Positions 34,855 to 48,130 of a DNA stretch of 64,000 nt are shown here, piece after piece. The notes below the pieces were generated by a model. That model ran no database searches. It worked only from the letters and a program-made list of their open reading frames with translations, and was not told the DNA's origin. Both the position numbers and the translations under genes were made by a program. The stretch spans positions 1 through 64,000 of the forward strand of contig MQVO02000063.1 of the NCBI GenBank assembly GCA_001986395.2, read 5' to 3'. The stretch is from Irpex lacteus (taxonomy: Eukaryota > Basidiomycota > Agaricomycetes > Polyporales > Irpicaceae). Each line of letters opens with the position of its first letter. Position 1 is the first letter of the stretch.

Positions 34855-37800
34855 ATGGGTCTCGCTGCGACTGTTTACGCTGAACTGCTCTATCGACAGG
34901 GACATGGGCACCCCTTGTGGTATCCAGAGCCCAGCGAAGGCCTTGATGGCTGTGTGCGCGAGATACATCTGGGTGACGTGGGCTACCTGGACGAGAGCGG
35001 CGGATTTCGACGTCTGTTCAACATTACCGTGCCTGCTGAGCACGAACTCAACAAAGGAGGCGTACCAGATAGCTTCACCCCCGTCACATTCAATCCTGCT
35101 CTTCAACGTCGCAGAGAAAAGGCTCTAGACCCCGGTGAACTGTGTAGCGAGGGCGTTGAACGTGTGCAGATTGATGGGACTTTCGGAGCGTAAGTCTTCT
35201 GCTTCGATTCGCCCTATGTACGCTATGGCAGTACTGATCTCTCCTCTTACCAGTGATCTGATGGCTCACGGAGGGCTCAAGATAGGCTATACCTTCAAAT
35301 GCAGCAGTCACCGCGGTGCATTCCTCGATCTCAAGGACCACGCTACGAAAGAGTGGATCGAGCTCAATTCGGAGTTCTCAGATTACATGCGCCGCAACCA
35401 CGACAGCTGGTACGCATTCGTCACGGACCCGGGGAAGCTGGGCCTGCAATGTTCTCCGGAAGATGTCATTCTCGTCCGAGGAACGATGAAAACCTCTTCC
35501 TGGACTATAGGCGCATTTCCCGGCCAGACAGATCGCTCGAATGACATATACGGCGGAGGACAGCTCGTGTCCGTCGGCAAAGCCAGATTCCGCATGGAAA
35601 GATCGCATAGTGAGTCGCAGAAGTGTGTGAAGCGTAGCGGCCCAGGACGTGCACCTCTGCGTCGCATCCAGTTGGCTGTATCTCAAGACCTCGACGCAAT
35701 GGAAGTAGATTTGCTCGACCAATCCCAACGTCAGGACGCATGGCCGGTAAAAGACCAGTGCATCTTCCTGAGCTACTATAAGATCAAATATCGCAAACTT
35801 CTGCCGAAGAAGATTGTAGCGAATGCGGATCCCGCATCATTCGACACGGACGACGATAGTAACAGTGAGAGTTCAGCTGTACTCGGTATATTTGATATCG
35901 ATATAGATTTAGACACTGAGCATGTACCGGTCAGTCGCTTTCTGACACTCATCTTCAAACGACACGCTGACAAGTTCTTGTAGCCGGTCACTCCACTGGA
36001 CGACTTACTAGACTACATACTCGAGGTTTATAAGTCAGTTCACCTTGTCATATCTATGCGCTCATCCTGTTACTAGTGTTCCGATGCGGAGGTTGCGATC
36101 GCTAGCGACGCTGACATCCAGGTCCTATATCCAGTGAGAAATTTTCAATGAACATCCATTTCGAACTAATGCTGACTATGCCGAGTTAGGATGGTCCCAT
36201 TCCTACCAATCTTGCGACGGCCCTACGTGAACGCCGACCACGTATTGCTGTTGATAATAATTCTCATGGTAATGTCGTTCCTCGCAAATACTTACGAGCC
36301 ATACCGATTGATTCTCTAATTCAGTGGGACAGCTTGACGTAAACGCAGGCTTTCCAGATGTGCGTTCTTTTCACCTTGTTTGCCCAGTAGATGCGCAGGA
36401 AATTGCTAATGCACAGTATTGCTACCGCCAGTTATCTCTCCTTGCGGACCATCACGACAGACTGGTCGTAGATCTTGAGCTCACTTCTATCAGCGACCAG
36501 GCGAATCAAGAGGAAGCATCAGAATGCCCGGTGCGTATATAATTCAACCACCAAAACGATTGTTCAAACATTGATCGCCTCATCCCGTGTAGCCTACCGC
36601 TCAACGGCTGACGGAGGAAGTTACAGAGATCTACGACGCTGCTTCTATGAACAGGAGAGAGAAAAACCTGTGGGTGATCGTTGGCGACGTGTCAACTAAT
36701 GAACTTACTAGTTAAACGCTCCAGGGAACCGGATGATAAGGGAGACATTCATAACTCGCCCATGTCACCGCACAATTATATTCCAGCCGTATATCATTTC
36801 AGCGAGTACACGGGTAATCCTAGTGCTCTTCCATCTATCTCTCTAGATTTTGGACAGGAAGACGCGAAATCCACTTCATCTTGGCCACAAAATTTAGACT
36901 ATGCTGATACCGATTCGGGATTTGGCTCAGCTACAGCTACAACTCTATGGTAAAATCCCTGCTTGTACTTCCTCAGTCTCACAATCTGTAGCTCACCTGC
37001 TTTTTTCTCACCAGGGAATCGCCACGAGCTTGGTCACCTAACTCCTACACTGCGCTAGAGGTCTCCAAGTCCAATTCCCTAGACGTCTCAACGAGTACCC
37101 CATATGACTTTGTGAACAAGGACCAACCTCCCACGTATTCGTCTTTCAGCAACTCTGAATCCTTGCTTGACATTATCTCTCGTTTTCCCGACGCAGGTCA
37201 CATAATACCGCAGAAAAGGTATCGCCCAAACGTCCATTTCGATCGCCTCCGCTACGTAGATGAAATCATTTTGGAACCTCCCATCGTCTTCTACGCGGCA
37301 CATGGCGATACAACGTGCGGTATCAGCTGCATCGACGCGTTGAGCTCTAGATTCTCTGCCCTGCATGGCCGTGACGATCCTATGTTCGTGGAACGTGGTC
37401 CTTCAGTGTCTATCCGTATAATGGTTCGTGTTTCTGCTGACCAGCAGTAATTATGTTGTGAGTTGTAACGAGGCTAATGAGGGTCTGTGCTTAGTGGCCT
37501 GGGTACGCTCCCTGGAGCAGGCAGATCCCTACCCGAGACTTCCGATCCCCACCAGCACCCGTCACCCGTGCAAAGCTAGCCAAGAACGTCGCGAAGACTA
37601 TTAAGCGCTTCATCGAGGTGAGCTATCCATTCCCCAGCCACAGGCACCACAATCACTCTCAGTAATCCTCCGATTGACTGCTTTATGTTCGTACTCCCAG
37701 GACATGGAGAAGAAGCCTATGGAGGAGGATGCAGACCCGCAGTACAGAGTCGGCAAGGGCCACATCCGTCTCGAGGATCTCGACTTGCTCGGACTGGAGC

Positions 37801-38599
37801 ACGTCTCCATGGGATCATGGCAGGCGCTCGTACGTCTTCGTGGCCGCAAAGAGGAATCTCTGCGCCCTGCGCCCAGCGACGTTTTGGTTAAGCTGGAATC
37901 GGCTGAAGCTACACATAAGCAGCTAGAAGGCGATGTCAATGAGAGACCGACGCTAGAATCCGGAGCTTTGGACCCCGACTCCCTGCTGCGGGTCGAGTGG
38001 AAGCCTTTCCAGAGCGATGTCCGGGCCAATGACCTGAATCCGAGCTCGGGTGCTTCCCGCCAATTGCGCAGAGGGTGAGTGAACTACAGATATGCAGGAT
38101 ATCGCCTTGGGTTTGGGCTTATGTGGTTTGACTAGGAGCACTCCCGATCCCGAAGTACAAGCTGGCTCCTCTTCGCAGGCTAACAAGAAGGATGGTGACC
38201 TGGAGGCTGACAGTGACGCCACTGTGCTGAGGGTATGTACCAACTGCTCTACCACCAATACACCGGTATGGGGGAGAGATGCTCAAGGACAACCGCTTTG
38301 TGCGTATTTCTATCTTTTTGTTTGGAGCTCCGAGTCTCATATTGATAGTCGTTCTGAAGGTAACGCGTGTTGCTTGTTCTACGTAAGTTGTGATTGGGGC
38401 GTCCCGTGTTGCGGAACTGCTCACTAGTTTCCTGTAGAAATTGCATGGCGTTACACGACCATCATCCTTGAGAGCTGATGTCCTCAAGAGGCGGTGAGAA
38501 GCGAACATGCTTCTAGTGTTGCGAATGATGCGTTGCTAATTACTGAACCGTAGGAACTGGGGGGCTGCTCGTCCTCATGATGCGGACGTAGATGGCTAA
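34855..38599 (+). CDS. Family A copy 1 continuing into a GATA-type zinc finger
   Basis: Start MGLAATVYAELLYRQGHGHP at 34855; exons 34855-35189, 35254-35929, 35984-36025, 36077 onward. Family landmarks shared with the copies at 50348 and 61669: GHPLWYPEP, an LGDVGYLD motif, FNITVPAEHELNKGG, then HDSWYAFV, LVRGTMKTSSW, QCIFLSYYKIKYR, DDLLDYILE and RRPRIAVD. Past 36322 further exons read GQLDVNAGFPD, an Asp/Ser-rich stretch, a WPGYAPWSRQIPTRDF segment (near 37497-37545) and GHIRLEDLDLLGLEHVSMGS. The last exons encode a 17-residue-loop GATA finger, CTNCSTTNTPVWGRD then CNACCLFYKLHG (38238-38454), ending at the TAA 38597-38599. The WRR motif is WGR and the usual CNACG is CNACC. Splicing near 36700 is unclear; a separate GATA gene starting at the ATG near 36699 is the main alternative to a fusion. 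The family's function is unknown. Confidence 0.65.
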
Positions 38600-39233
38600 G
38601 TATTACGGGCAGGTGATTGTCGCGATGACGCAGGGATTCTATATATTTCAATCTATTGACTGGTAGGACGATGGATTAAATAGCTGTCCCCGAGCGGTGC
38701 TTCGAGCGGCATATACTTACATGCCAGAGGCTGGGTCATTCGTCCGTCACTGAGGTTGTAACTCATCTCCAATTCAGGTTATGCATTATATATAGCTATG
38801 GCTGTGTTTCTCAGAAACAGAGTATTAATATTGATCGCAAGTTCGTGTAGGACCCGGTGACGTCTGCCGCGTCAATCAAGCGGCGTCTGGTACGAAATCA
38901 TCTCTGATTAAACCTTCATGTTCTCCCACATCTTCACTCAAGAACACGTACGTATCCCTTGAGCTTTCTCCTAAACATGTTCAACCTTTCTAAGATTCAT
39001 GACTGAAGCCCAACAGTAGTAAAGTTATCGGACCTGAAGACAAGCTGACGACTCTACAGCTCGAACTGTAACACTCAGGCCTTCCTTCAGCAGAGAGGGC
39101 TGAAGTGGCTCTTGACTAGTGTTTTATATTGGTATGCAACAGTGCTGATAAAACAGCTATTACCAAGCGTTTTTATAGGCTTAACCTACGCGTTCTCAGT
39201 GATTTCAAGTTGTTGTGATTGGTTTGAGTTGCC
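38600..39233. other. Intergenic region, no gene recognised
   Basis: It contains an AT-rich stretch with a TATATATAG word near 38790 and the upstream region of the MYND gene. Confidence 0.4.
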
Positions 39234-41222
39234 ATGAACGCCCCACAGCCGGAGAGTATGAACGAAGATGACTTCAGCAAGCCATGGCTTCAGTATACCC
39301 GTCTATTTCAGGAAAGCCCTGAACCGGCTGCATCGAAGGCTCTAGAGCTATTCTCAACCGACGACCCTAGGTACCTGCCTTTCATACTTTCGTTCCCATG
39401 GGAAGAGGACGCCTCTCAACTGCCCAAGGAATTGCACTCTTCCCACTTCCCCATCGCGTTACTGGACATTGTGACAAACCGCCGGTGGTATGCACAACTA
39501 AGAACACAGAAGGTCGCTGGTCCCCAAGGTGCGGGAAGGGAGGGGTCCTGGGTCGCAGTATGTTCTTGCTCGTTACTCTCTAGCACGGGCTCAGATGTTC
39601 TGACACTCCTGTCGTTGCGCTCGTCACTCTGGGACCTGCTACAGCTCAAAATATACCACACGTTGAGATGCATCAGCAAGATCATCATCCTAGATAGTGG
39701 TAAAGTTCAACGCCCAACGGAGCCTTCCACGTGCGAAGGATGCATAGATCGCTTTTCACTGCTATGGAAAATGCTCTGGGACCGTGACAACGCCCTGCAG
39801 CATTATATGTTCGCAGAAAACTTTGCAGGGTCAAACGGCGACATATTCCCTCTCATCGCGTACCTGTTGGAATGCCACTTCGCGATGGTCCGACAACTTC
39901 AGTAAGTAGAGAGTCAAACTTCGACTACGTATATGCGATCTCGACCACTTCTCACCTATCAACAGACAGGGCGCCGCCCCCTCTCTATCCTCACATGCCG
40001 CTCACATTGCGCTTCTACTCTGGGGCCGCTCAAGTCCACAAACGTACCAGTCCCGTGTTTCTGCGCGCATCATCGTGGCCATCTGTGAAGAGCGGGTCGA
40101 CCCTCGAAAGCATCACATTGCCGAATTCCTTAATGAAGCCACGCTTCCTGCTACTGGCCCACCACTTGAAACCTTATTTAAAGCATTGCCATCCGAAGAC
40201 GCCAAAGATATGTTGGAGCCGTCTCGTTTATACGACGTACTCAATATCGTATTGGCCGTGCTATACGGCTCTCTCTCAATGGCGCGCATAAACGATGATT
40301 ATATCAAGGAGACGCTGTACAGACTGGCTAGGATGTCTCGACGGTATAAGTGCCATGGGGATATGAGTGGCGGCCCGTTGGCCGATCGAAGGATATCTAT
40401 CATGACTCTGAGCTGCTTCCAGTGAGTGCATATATACTTTCATCGACATAGCTCTCAAATGGCCTGTTATGTCCTCAGCTCCATATACAAGATTAACAAA
40501 GAGGCGGTTATGAAATGCGTCACCTTTGGTCCCCAGGAGTTCAACTTCCTCGCCGAGGTCGCGTCCGTCATCGTGTACGCATACACTACCAATACTGAGG
40601 ACATTTTACGAGGTGAGCTCTGCATATGACTCCGTCTCTCTGTGTGCTATCCGCGTTCAACTATATCCGCATAGAATCTATCGTTGCCATCATCACAGCG
40701 CTCAAGATATTCGGAGGCGGGCGGTGGGTCAACACCCAAGAAGAGGCCGCACGAGCCTTTGCCGACGTTCGTCGCATCCTCCATGGACACTGGTTGCCGA
40801 TCCTCGAAGACCTCAGCTCCGCCCTGCATGCATCCAGACGAGGACGCGACCAAACGTCCGTCACTCACTTGGAAGAAATCACAAAACTCTGGCACGATCT
40901 AGGTACTGTGTACCGGCTGAATAGGTACTTACGGGAGCGCGACTTGTTAGTTCGCTACCTCACCCCGGCGGAGCGCGTCCAAGGCTGCTTCTTGACGGAG
41001 TGCCCGTGTTATGGGCGGAAGTCTCGGTGGCATAAGACTCGGAGGGTTTGCAGGGGATGTTGGGCGGTGTTCTATTGCGGCGAACGGTGTCAGATGAGGT
41101 GAGTCGTTGGGTGCAGTGCATCCTCATGCGCAAGCCTGAGTGCTTACTGCCAGTGTTTGGTATGTAGAGATTGGAAGTTGGGGCATAGGGATATTTGTCT
41201 TGGCCGTCAGAGCTTGAGCTGA
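39234..41222 (+). CDS. MYND zinc-finger protein
   Basis: Start MNAPQPESMNEDDFSKPW. Exon 1 runs to about 39901. GT-AG introns then join LQQGAAPSLSSHAAHIALLL (near 39965), SIYKINKEAVMKCVTFGP (near 40480), ESIVAIITALKIFGGGRW (near 40675) and a last exon, DWKLGHRDICLGRQ, ending TGA at 41220-41222. The C-terminus is a MYND finger: ECPC, then VCRGCWAVFYCGERCQ and DWKLGHRDIC, the agaricomycete variant. MYND fingers bind proline-rich protein partners; the helical N-terminal region is the usual body of this fungal family, whose targets are unknown. All exons join in frame. A broken relative lies at 49439-49672. Confidence 0.82.
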
Positions 41223-41260
41223 AGTGCGGGTTTGTGAACTTGAACGACGGCGCTGCATTA

Positions 41261-41771
41261 TCACCACTCAGATCCACCGAGCTCCTTGGTCAGATCGCTA
41301 GTGACCATGCCGTAGAGCTGCGCTCGAACCCGAACTTTAGAAGTTAACGTCGACCCTTCAAGAAGCTCACCGTGACATCGTCGTGCCACAAGTCTGAGAG
41401 CCCCCATACTCTTCTGATTATGATTCATAGTATGCCATTGGAAATCTCGTCGAGCCTGTGCATTGACAATTTGAAATAGAACTGCTTGCCTCCAGATGTG
41501 CAAGACGTTTTCTCTCACATACGGGTTAGACGATGTCTTTCAGTGTGATCTCCCAAGTCTTCCAGAATACTCCCCATAACTTCGTCTCGACGAATCTGAT
41601 CTTGTCATGTTCACCCTCTTTGAACCGCAGCTCCTTCCTGTCGATCATTTCTTGGCTGCCAGCCTGACGCAGATTGCAGAAGGTGTGTCGTACATACCAC
41701 CGTAAAGGTTGAGTGAACGGTGGGCATGGAGGTTGGCCGACTGTACTCACTTCCATGTGCCGTGCTTTCAC
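41261..41771 (-). pseudogene. Fragment of a protein gene with a one-base frameshift
   Basis: Two overlapping-quality frames read KELRFKEGEHDKIRFVET...EITLKDIV (41526-41771) and VRENVLHIWRQAVLFQIVNA...LTKELGGSEW (41261-41518). They would be continuous as IVYPYVREN if one A were removed from the TAACCC near 41523. The combined stretch looks like a genuine soluble protein, but I cannot name the family and see no N-terminus. Confidence 0.35.
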
Positions 41772-41799
41772 GCATTTATCCTACTTATGCCACACCTCC

Positions 41800-43145
41800 A
41801 AAACGGTCATGAGGGCGGGCAGGCACGAGAAGCCGATGCACCCGTTCCTCACATGAAGCGCTGTGGGGAAAGGACAGTTGATGTGGGGAAGCGTGAGAAC
41901 CTCGCAGTTCGGTCCGATCGCTCAATTAGAATGTTTGTTATGATTTGTTTCGTTTCGCTTGTTGTTTCCAACTTGAACTTGAACTTGTCGCAAACGCGTC
42001 GTCTGTTCGCTGAATCGACGTGTTTCTGCTGAGTCGACATGTCTCTGCTGGCCTTACTCACACTCTCCGGACAATATTCTTCGGTCTGCTATGACTACTG
42101 AAACAACAAGATCATGGCGAGGCGACCACCACTGCACTTTCACCACAAGTGACGCACCGGCCATCCGACCATCTGAAAGTTTGACACCTCTTCGCTTCGA
42201 TGTCACTAGTACTCTATCATGCCGCCCCTGCGCATGCCAATCACTACTTAGAGGACTCAATGGACACGAATTCGAAACGGAGGCTCAGAGACGCGGGACG
42301 ACAGCCGAAGTCCGAAGTCACGATGCCTGCCGGATACAAGTCCAGGACGTACTGTATGAGCGAAGGTTTGAGTGTAGATCCTGAGAATTAGAAAGGACCC
42401 TAGATGTTGACACTGGTGATTGAGTGAGTGTCGTCATTGCAGGGCCTAGGAAGAGCTGGCGGGCGGCGGTGTAGTAGGTGCGTATAACGAACGACTGGAC
42501 TAGTCTACGCAGGGCTTACTGTGGCTATGTGTTCTGCATAGGGCGACCAGCCTTTGTTACAAACTGCAGTTCTAGTTCGAGTCCCAGGCGCGCTGTATCA
42601 CTCCGGAGAAGAAGAAGAGTAGAAGAAGTTTACTAGGAGAACACGATCGGACGACGGAGGAGTCTGGACCAAGAATGCACAAGAGTCGAAGAGTGCACGT
42701 TGAGGGACTGTCGCGCCGCGAGCTTGAAGTGCGTGATGGACGAATGCATATGCGCAAAAGATACTCGCACTCAAAGTGAATGGGGGTAAGTGATTTCAGG
42801 TACTAGTCATACGTCGACCCGCGCATGACCTCCGAACACTTGACACTGACACAACATTAACTCTATCACTCTATCACGCTGCCCTGCCAATCACTCAAGC
42901 TTCAAGTGTCTCAATATTAATTGTCAATTACAATAGACACCGTGGCGAAGACCAGCTGAGAACTTCGAACACAGAGGCCAGCTGAGAACTTTGAACACTG
43001 GCGCGGGACGACAGCCGAGGGTCCGAAGTCACAAGTCTCGCTTTCCAGGGACGAAGAAGCACGTATTGAGGAAGGTTTGGATTGGATTAGAAGGGTTCGA
43101 AGGGACCCCAGATGTTCAAGTTGGTGAGTTCGTTCCTGTTCACTG
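41800..43145. other. Degenerate duplicated sequence, no gene recognised
   Basis: Segments here resemble 53250-53890, for instance the words GTGACGCACCGGCCA near 42150 and 53594. Short frames occur but no protein family is recognisable. It appears to be the worn left part of the large duplication. Confidence 0.4.
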
Positions 43146-43590
43146 GTCGCGCCGGTGATTGAGTGAGAGAGTGTCGTCATTTTCGACTTGGAGGCGAGGA
43201 ATGGACTAGGACTGGGATTTAGGTGCGTCTGACGATCAACTCATTCCGGTGTACCTCTGGCGTACTGACCTATTGTAGTTTTGTGTTCTGAGAAGGTCAC
43301 CGGCCACCCATTACCATGTCATTAAACGAGGATTCGAACAGACCGTCCCAGTCTCAGAGGGACCAAGTGAAATTTCGAGGTCGAGGTCGGCCATCGTCGC
43401 AGAAGTAGACGTCGTAGACTCGTAGTGCCACCCGAACAGTCCTGGCGATCGACCACTGGCAGTTGATGTCTCATAATCACGACGACCGAAGACTGGATAC
43501 CCGAGCTCGTCGGGATCGCGCAGGTAAGTACACCACCTCTCGTTTCGAAGTCAAAAAACCGCCGTGTCTTGTTCATGTTCTTTCCGACTT
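43146..43590. repeat. Near-identical duplicated block, copy 1
   Basis: This stretch matches 53888-54332 with only a few substitutions over about 440 bp; the same 84-codon minus-strand frame is present unchanged in both. Flanking sequence is much more diverged. Confidence 0.85.
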
Positions 43591-46109
43591 CCTCGAAGAA
43601 GTCGGAAAGAACACAAACGCGATCAGCAGAGGTTTGGGCTAAGAATATGTAGGGTTCGAGGATGTGACGTCAGCGTGCAAGGCGGAACTGTGACGGATCT
43701 GGATCGACAAAGTGCGCCAGTTGAGCTGGAAGGAGTGACCGTCAAGGCTGTGCAGGTACATCATCGCTCGTCTCAAGGTCACAAATCCGCTATGTCATGT
43801 CTGTGTTCTCTCCAACTTTTTTGAAGACGTCGGAGACAACAAGGGCTCGATCAGAGGAGTCTACTATGTCCATGTAAGGTTCGAGGATACGAACTCAGCG
43901 TGCAAGACGATGAACTGTGGTGTTCCCACAAGTGCGTTCAATGGTGCATTTTTCTACCCGCGACGCTGACGCTTGACCGTTCTTGGCTTAGGGAGTTTAG
44001 AGTTGGACGCTCGAGCGGGTTCTTGATTGGCACGTTCTTCAGAATCGAACTCTCATGTGCCTCGGCGAAGGCTTGAGCTGGGCGTACGCGTCAAAGAGAT
44101 GTCGCAGTGGTACACAGCATACTGTACGTCCATTCCTGGATTTTTGGCATATATCGCAGGAACAATGGGCAGACGAAAGTTCTGCTGGAGAGACGACCAA
44201 CTGCGAGTGCGCCCTCAAGACACGGTGACACACCTTCCGAGCACCCGAAAGTTTGACACCTCTTCGATTCGATATCACTCTATCACGCCGCCCTGCCGAT
44301 CACCCAGATTCAATTCAACAACCCGACAAATTTCAAGCCATAAATTCGAAGGATCTAGAGGCGACAGCCGAAGTCCGAAGTCATAAGGACGGAGAAGGAA
44401 GAAGTCACGATGGTTTGGGAATTTGAAGTGTATGGGAAGTGCGATGTTGCAATTGAGAATTCGAAGGGGTAGAAGGGTTGGAAGGGACCCTAGATGTTGG
44501 CCGTGGTGAGTTCGTTTCTGTTCGCCGTTCGCACTGAGTGATTGAGTGTGAGTGTCGTCATTATCAAGATGGCAGATGGACCGAGGTTTAGGTGCGTCTA
44601 ACGAACAGCTCATTCGAATTCAGGTGTACCTCTATGGCGGTTTTGTGCTCTAGGATGGTCATCCGTTACCGTGTTATTGAACGTGGACTCGATTTCAAGC
44701 GCGATCGTCCTAGTCTCAGAGGGGCCGAGTGAAACGTCGAGGTTGGTCGTGGCCGCAGGAGTGGACTTCCGTAATGCCCTGCACAGTCTCAGCGGTCAAA
44801 CCCTCGCTGCCACACGACCACGATTAAGACAACCAAAGGGTAGAACGTCGGAGACCCGAGTCGGAGGTCGTCACGATCGCGCAGTTCCACCACCAGTCAT
44901 CTCGAAGTCACGGCACAGAACCGCCGTATACGTGTTCTGCTTGTATTATCTCCGACTTCCTCGAAGAAGTCGGAGAGAGCACAAACACGACTGGTCGTGG
45001 AGGAGTCCAGGCTAGTAATACGTAGATTTTGAAGAGACAGGCTTAGCGTGCCACTAATTGAGGTCGAGGAACTGTGGCGGTCCTACGAGCTATTAGTTTG
45101 GACGGATAGCAGGACCCCCTGATCATGATGGGTGAGCGATTCAATACCAATATTAATGATGCATTCTTCTACCCGCGACGCTGACTTAGTACTTTTGTTT
45201 TACTGTCACCGTTCTTAGCTGGGGAGTTTTAGAGTCGGACGCTCGTGTCACGAATACGACGCTCGATGGGCTGACTGTGCAAGAAGAAGACTTGGGTCGG
45301 AGATCGCGATCGTACGATTGTGCCGGTACACCACTAGTACGGCAAAGAACCACCGTGTACGTGTCCTGTTTGTGCTCTCAGCGACTTCTTCGAGGAAGTC
45401 GAAGAGAGCACAAACACGACTGGTCGTGGAGGAGTCTAGGCCGAGCCAGCACATGGTTCGAGGATATGAACTCAGCGTACCACTAATTGAGGTCGAGGAG
45501 CTGTGGCGGTCCTATTAGTTTGGGCCTATAGCAGGATACCCTGATGGGTGAGCGATTCAATATCAAGATACATTCTTCTACCCGCGACGCTGATTTATGT
45601 TTTACTGTCATGGTGATTGGTAGGGGGTTTAGAGTTGGACGCTCGTCTTATGAACACGACCGCCAATATGCGCAAGAAGAACCGAGGTACCGGTGGCCGC
45701 GATCGTGCAGGTACACTACCGCTCGTCTCGAAGCCACAGAAGTTGTGTTCTCTCCAACTTTTTTCGAAGAAGTCGGAAAGAACACCACCACAATTGAAGA
45801 ATTCAGGTCCATGTAAGGTTCGAAGAGATGAACTCAGCGTGCAAGTCGAGGAACTGTGGCGGTCCCACAAGTGCGTTCAATATTAATGGTGCATTCTTGT
45901 GTACCCGCGACGCTGACGCTTGACTGTTCTTCGCTTAGGGAGTTCAGAGTAGGGACACTCGTCTCACCACGACGACTGATGGATGGAATGTGCAAGCAGA
46001 CTCGAGGTTGTTGCTATCGCGCAGGTATACCATCCGTCGTTTCGAAGCTACAGAACCGCCGGATCGTGTTCGCGTTCTCTCCGACTTCTTCGAGGAACTC
46101 GGAGAGAAC
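43577..46109. repeat. Array of hairpin-forming repeats, first cluster
   Basis: Six copies of an inverted repeat built on TCCGACTTC/GAAGTCGGA: 43577-43612 (perfect 15-bp arms, 6-base loop), about 43797-43840, 44950-44975 (perfect 10-bp arms), 45371-45412, 45745-45785 and 46074-46109. Each is followed by ACACAAACACGA or a variant and sits in a larger degenerate module, about 300-500 bp long, that also contains CTACCCGCGACGCTGAC. The modules share no obvious coding sequence. Confidence 0.75.
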
Positions 46110-47079
46110 ACAAATACGATCATAAGAGTCTAGGCCAAGGATGCGTAAGGTTCTAAAAGACGAGCTCGAGGAACTGTGGCGGTCCCACAAGTGCGTTTAA
46201 TAGTTCATTCTTCTACCCGCGACGCTGACGCTGACTCACGCTTGACTGTTCTTGGCTTGGGGAATTTAGAGTTGGACGCCCGAGGGGGTCCTTGATCCGC
46301 TTCTGACCGAGACGAACTTTCAGATCCCATGTGCCTCGGCGAAGGCTTAGAAACGCGTCAAAGAGACGTCGCAGCACCGCACAGCATACATCCATACATC
46401 CCGACCCGAACGCTCTTCCGATTTTTGTGCCCACATTCGTCGACGTGCCGGTAAGTGCGCCTCGGGTGTCTCCCTTTCTGATGCACTACTCTGCGCTAAC
46501 GGAATGAAAACGAAAACGAAAACGCTGGTTTTAGGTTCAAGCGTTCATCTATCGACGACGATGACGCACATATAGCTCTCGACCCTCATTCGAAGGCGGC
46601 GCATTGATGCATTAATGTGATGTGTGGCGGACAGCTCACCGGCGGGACGTGTGTTCTCAGCGTACAGACAGTGTGGAGTGCGTACGAGCTTCGAACTTCT
46701 CATCTCCCAGAACAGTGCCAGAAGCGAATCCTGTTGAATGGGCGTCCCACTCCGGCCTCTTCGTCCCGGACGCGTCTCACCAGGAGAACCATACAGTCCC
46801 GTCCAGTCTTTTCTAGTTGTCCCACCACCACCGCATCCCAGGCAATCCCAAGCGCAGTTCTCTGTTATCGATATCTGGGCACGGACGTCTCACGATAACG
46901 CAATACCCTCGTGAACCGTCTCTCACCCCAATAACCCAGTCTCATCACCTCTATTCGGTCATCGGGGGAAGAGATCTTCGACGTCAATTCAATTCAATTC
47001 AGTCGTTCAAGAAGCTGGGACCCTGACCTTCGATCTCAGGCTCACACCAGCGCGGTCCTCCCACTCGCACCAGTCATCG
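46110..47079. other. Duplicated upstream region of the DUF6593-like gene, copy 1
   Basis: From about 46200 this sequence aligns with about 55650-56460, including GTGCCCACATTCGTCGACGT. It is probably promoter and 5' flank carried along in the duplication; no separate gene was recognised. Confidence 0.6.
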
Positions 47080-47088
47080 TATAAATAG
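47080..47088 (+). promoter_or_regulatory. TATA box of the DUF6593-like gene, copy 1
   Basis: TATAAATAG lies 53 bp before the ATG at 47133. The same word occurs at the matching place in copy 2. Confidence 0.65.
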
Positions 47089-47132
47089 TCCACCCCCTCC
47101 TCAGGTATGCCACTCCCTCAGCCCTCCTCGAG

Positions 47133-48130
47133 ATGCTGAACCGCGCGTTACCGTATTTTCTTGAAGACCGCACTGGGCAGCTCGCCGATACCGAGTTCGA
47201 TGATATCTATGACCGGTTGTTCTTGCACGTCTCTTCCTCTTCATGCTCTCCACCCTCTTCACCATCGTCCCCCTCACCTCCCTCCTCTCCTTCAATTCCT
47301 TCATCACAACAACCCCTTACGATAACCATCTCCTCAACCCCCCGCCGCTCCTCCCCTCACTCGCACTCCCACTCCCAGCATCCTTCAAACACGCGCCGCC
47401 TATCAAATCACGCCCACACCACCGAACCAAATGTGACACTCGAGTTCGGAGGTTCGGGGGGTGCGTTGAGTCTTGGGAGTGTTACGTTTGCTACTACCAA
47501 AGCACGTAAGGAGAGTCTGCCTATGGGGACGTGGTTGCGTAAGACGTCGCTGTTTAGTGGGTGAGTATGTGCACGCTGCTTCTCGCGCTTGGGGTATTCA
47601 GGCATTGTATTGTCATAGATCACTTTCGAGGAAGTTCAGAGCCTCAGATGGGGAGGAGTATCGCTGGGTTTATCGGGGTGTCGAGGGGCACGAGTGGACT
47701 GTACGTATATCTGTTTCTTCTCCCTTCCCTCCATCTTCACCACCCCTCCTACCCCTTCCACCCCCACCCCCACCCATCCCTCCCTCTCTGACAACGCATT
47801 TAAGTACTAATATACTAACCCCCACCCCATAGCTCCTCACAGCCAAATCAACCCAAATCGCCCACTACACACTCAAACACCCCTCCAAACCCGCCTACGG
47901 AACGTCGGGGAACGTGCTTGTTGTTTGTGAGGCGTACGGGGGGATCGTCGTTGGTGAGTTTCTCATGTTTTTGGACTTTCTTGAGGGGAGTGAACTCTTC
48001 GAGTTTACGACTCGTAGAGGGAGTGGGGATGGGGTGTTAGTGAATGATCGCATTCTGATGAATTTGTTGGGATGTAGAGGTGTTGGCGAGTTTGATCGTT
48101 ATGCGGTGTATCGCTGCGTACAACCTCTAA
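47133..48130 (+). CDS. DUF6593-like protein, 227 aa, intact copy
   Basis: Exons 47133-47560, 47619-47700, 47833-47953 and 48078-48130 sum to 684 nt and join cleanly. The protein starts MLNRALPYFLEDRTGQL. It has a Ser/Pro-rich low-complexity segment, then the conserved part: GTWLRKTSLFSG, SRKFRASDGEEYRWVYRG, QIAHYTLKHPSKPAYG, SGNVLVVCEAYG and a hydrophobic end, EVLASLIVMRCIAAYNL. The order and spacing match the agaricomycete DUF6593 type by memory. Function is unknown. Exon sizes 2-4 are identical in the second copy at 56530, and 900 bp of upstream sequence is shared, so both derive from one duplicated block. Confidence 0.7.

Noticed and set aside
42500..42600. A GTTCGAGTCC word resembling a tRNA T-loop near 42574
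   Set aside because: The bases on each side do not pair into a T-stem, and no matching acceptor or anticodon arm was found upstream.
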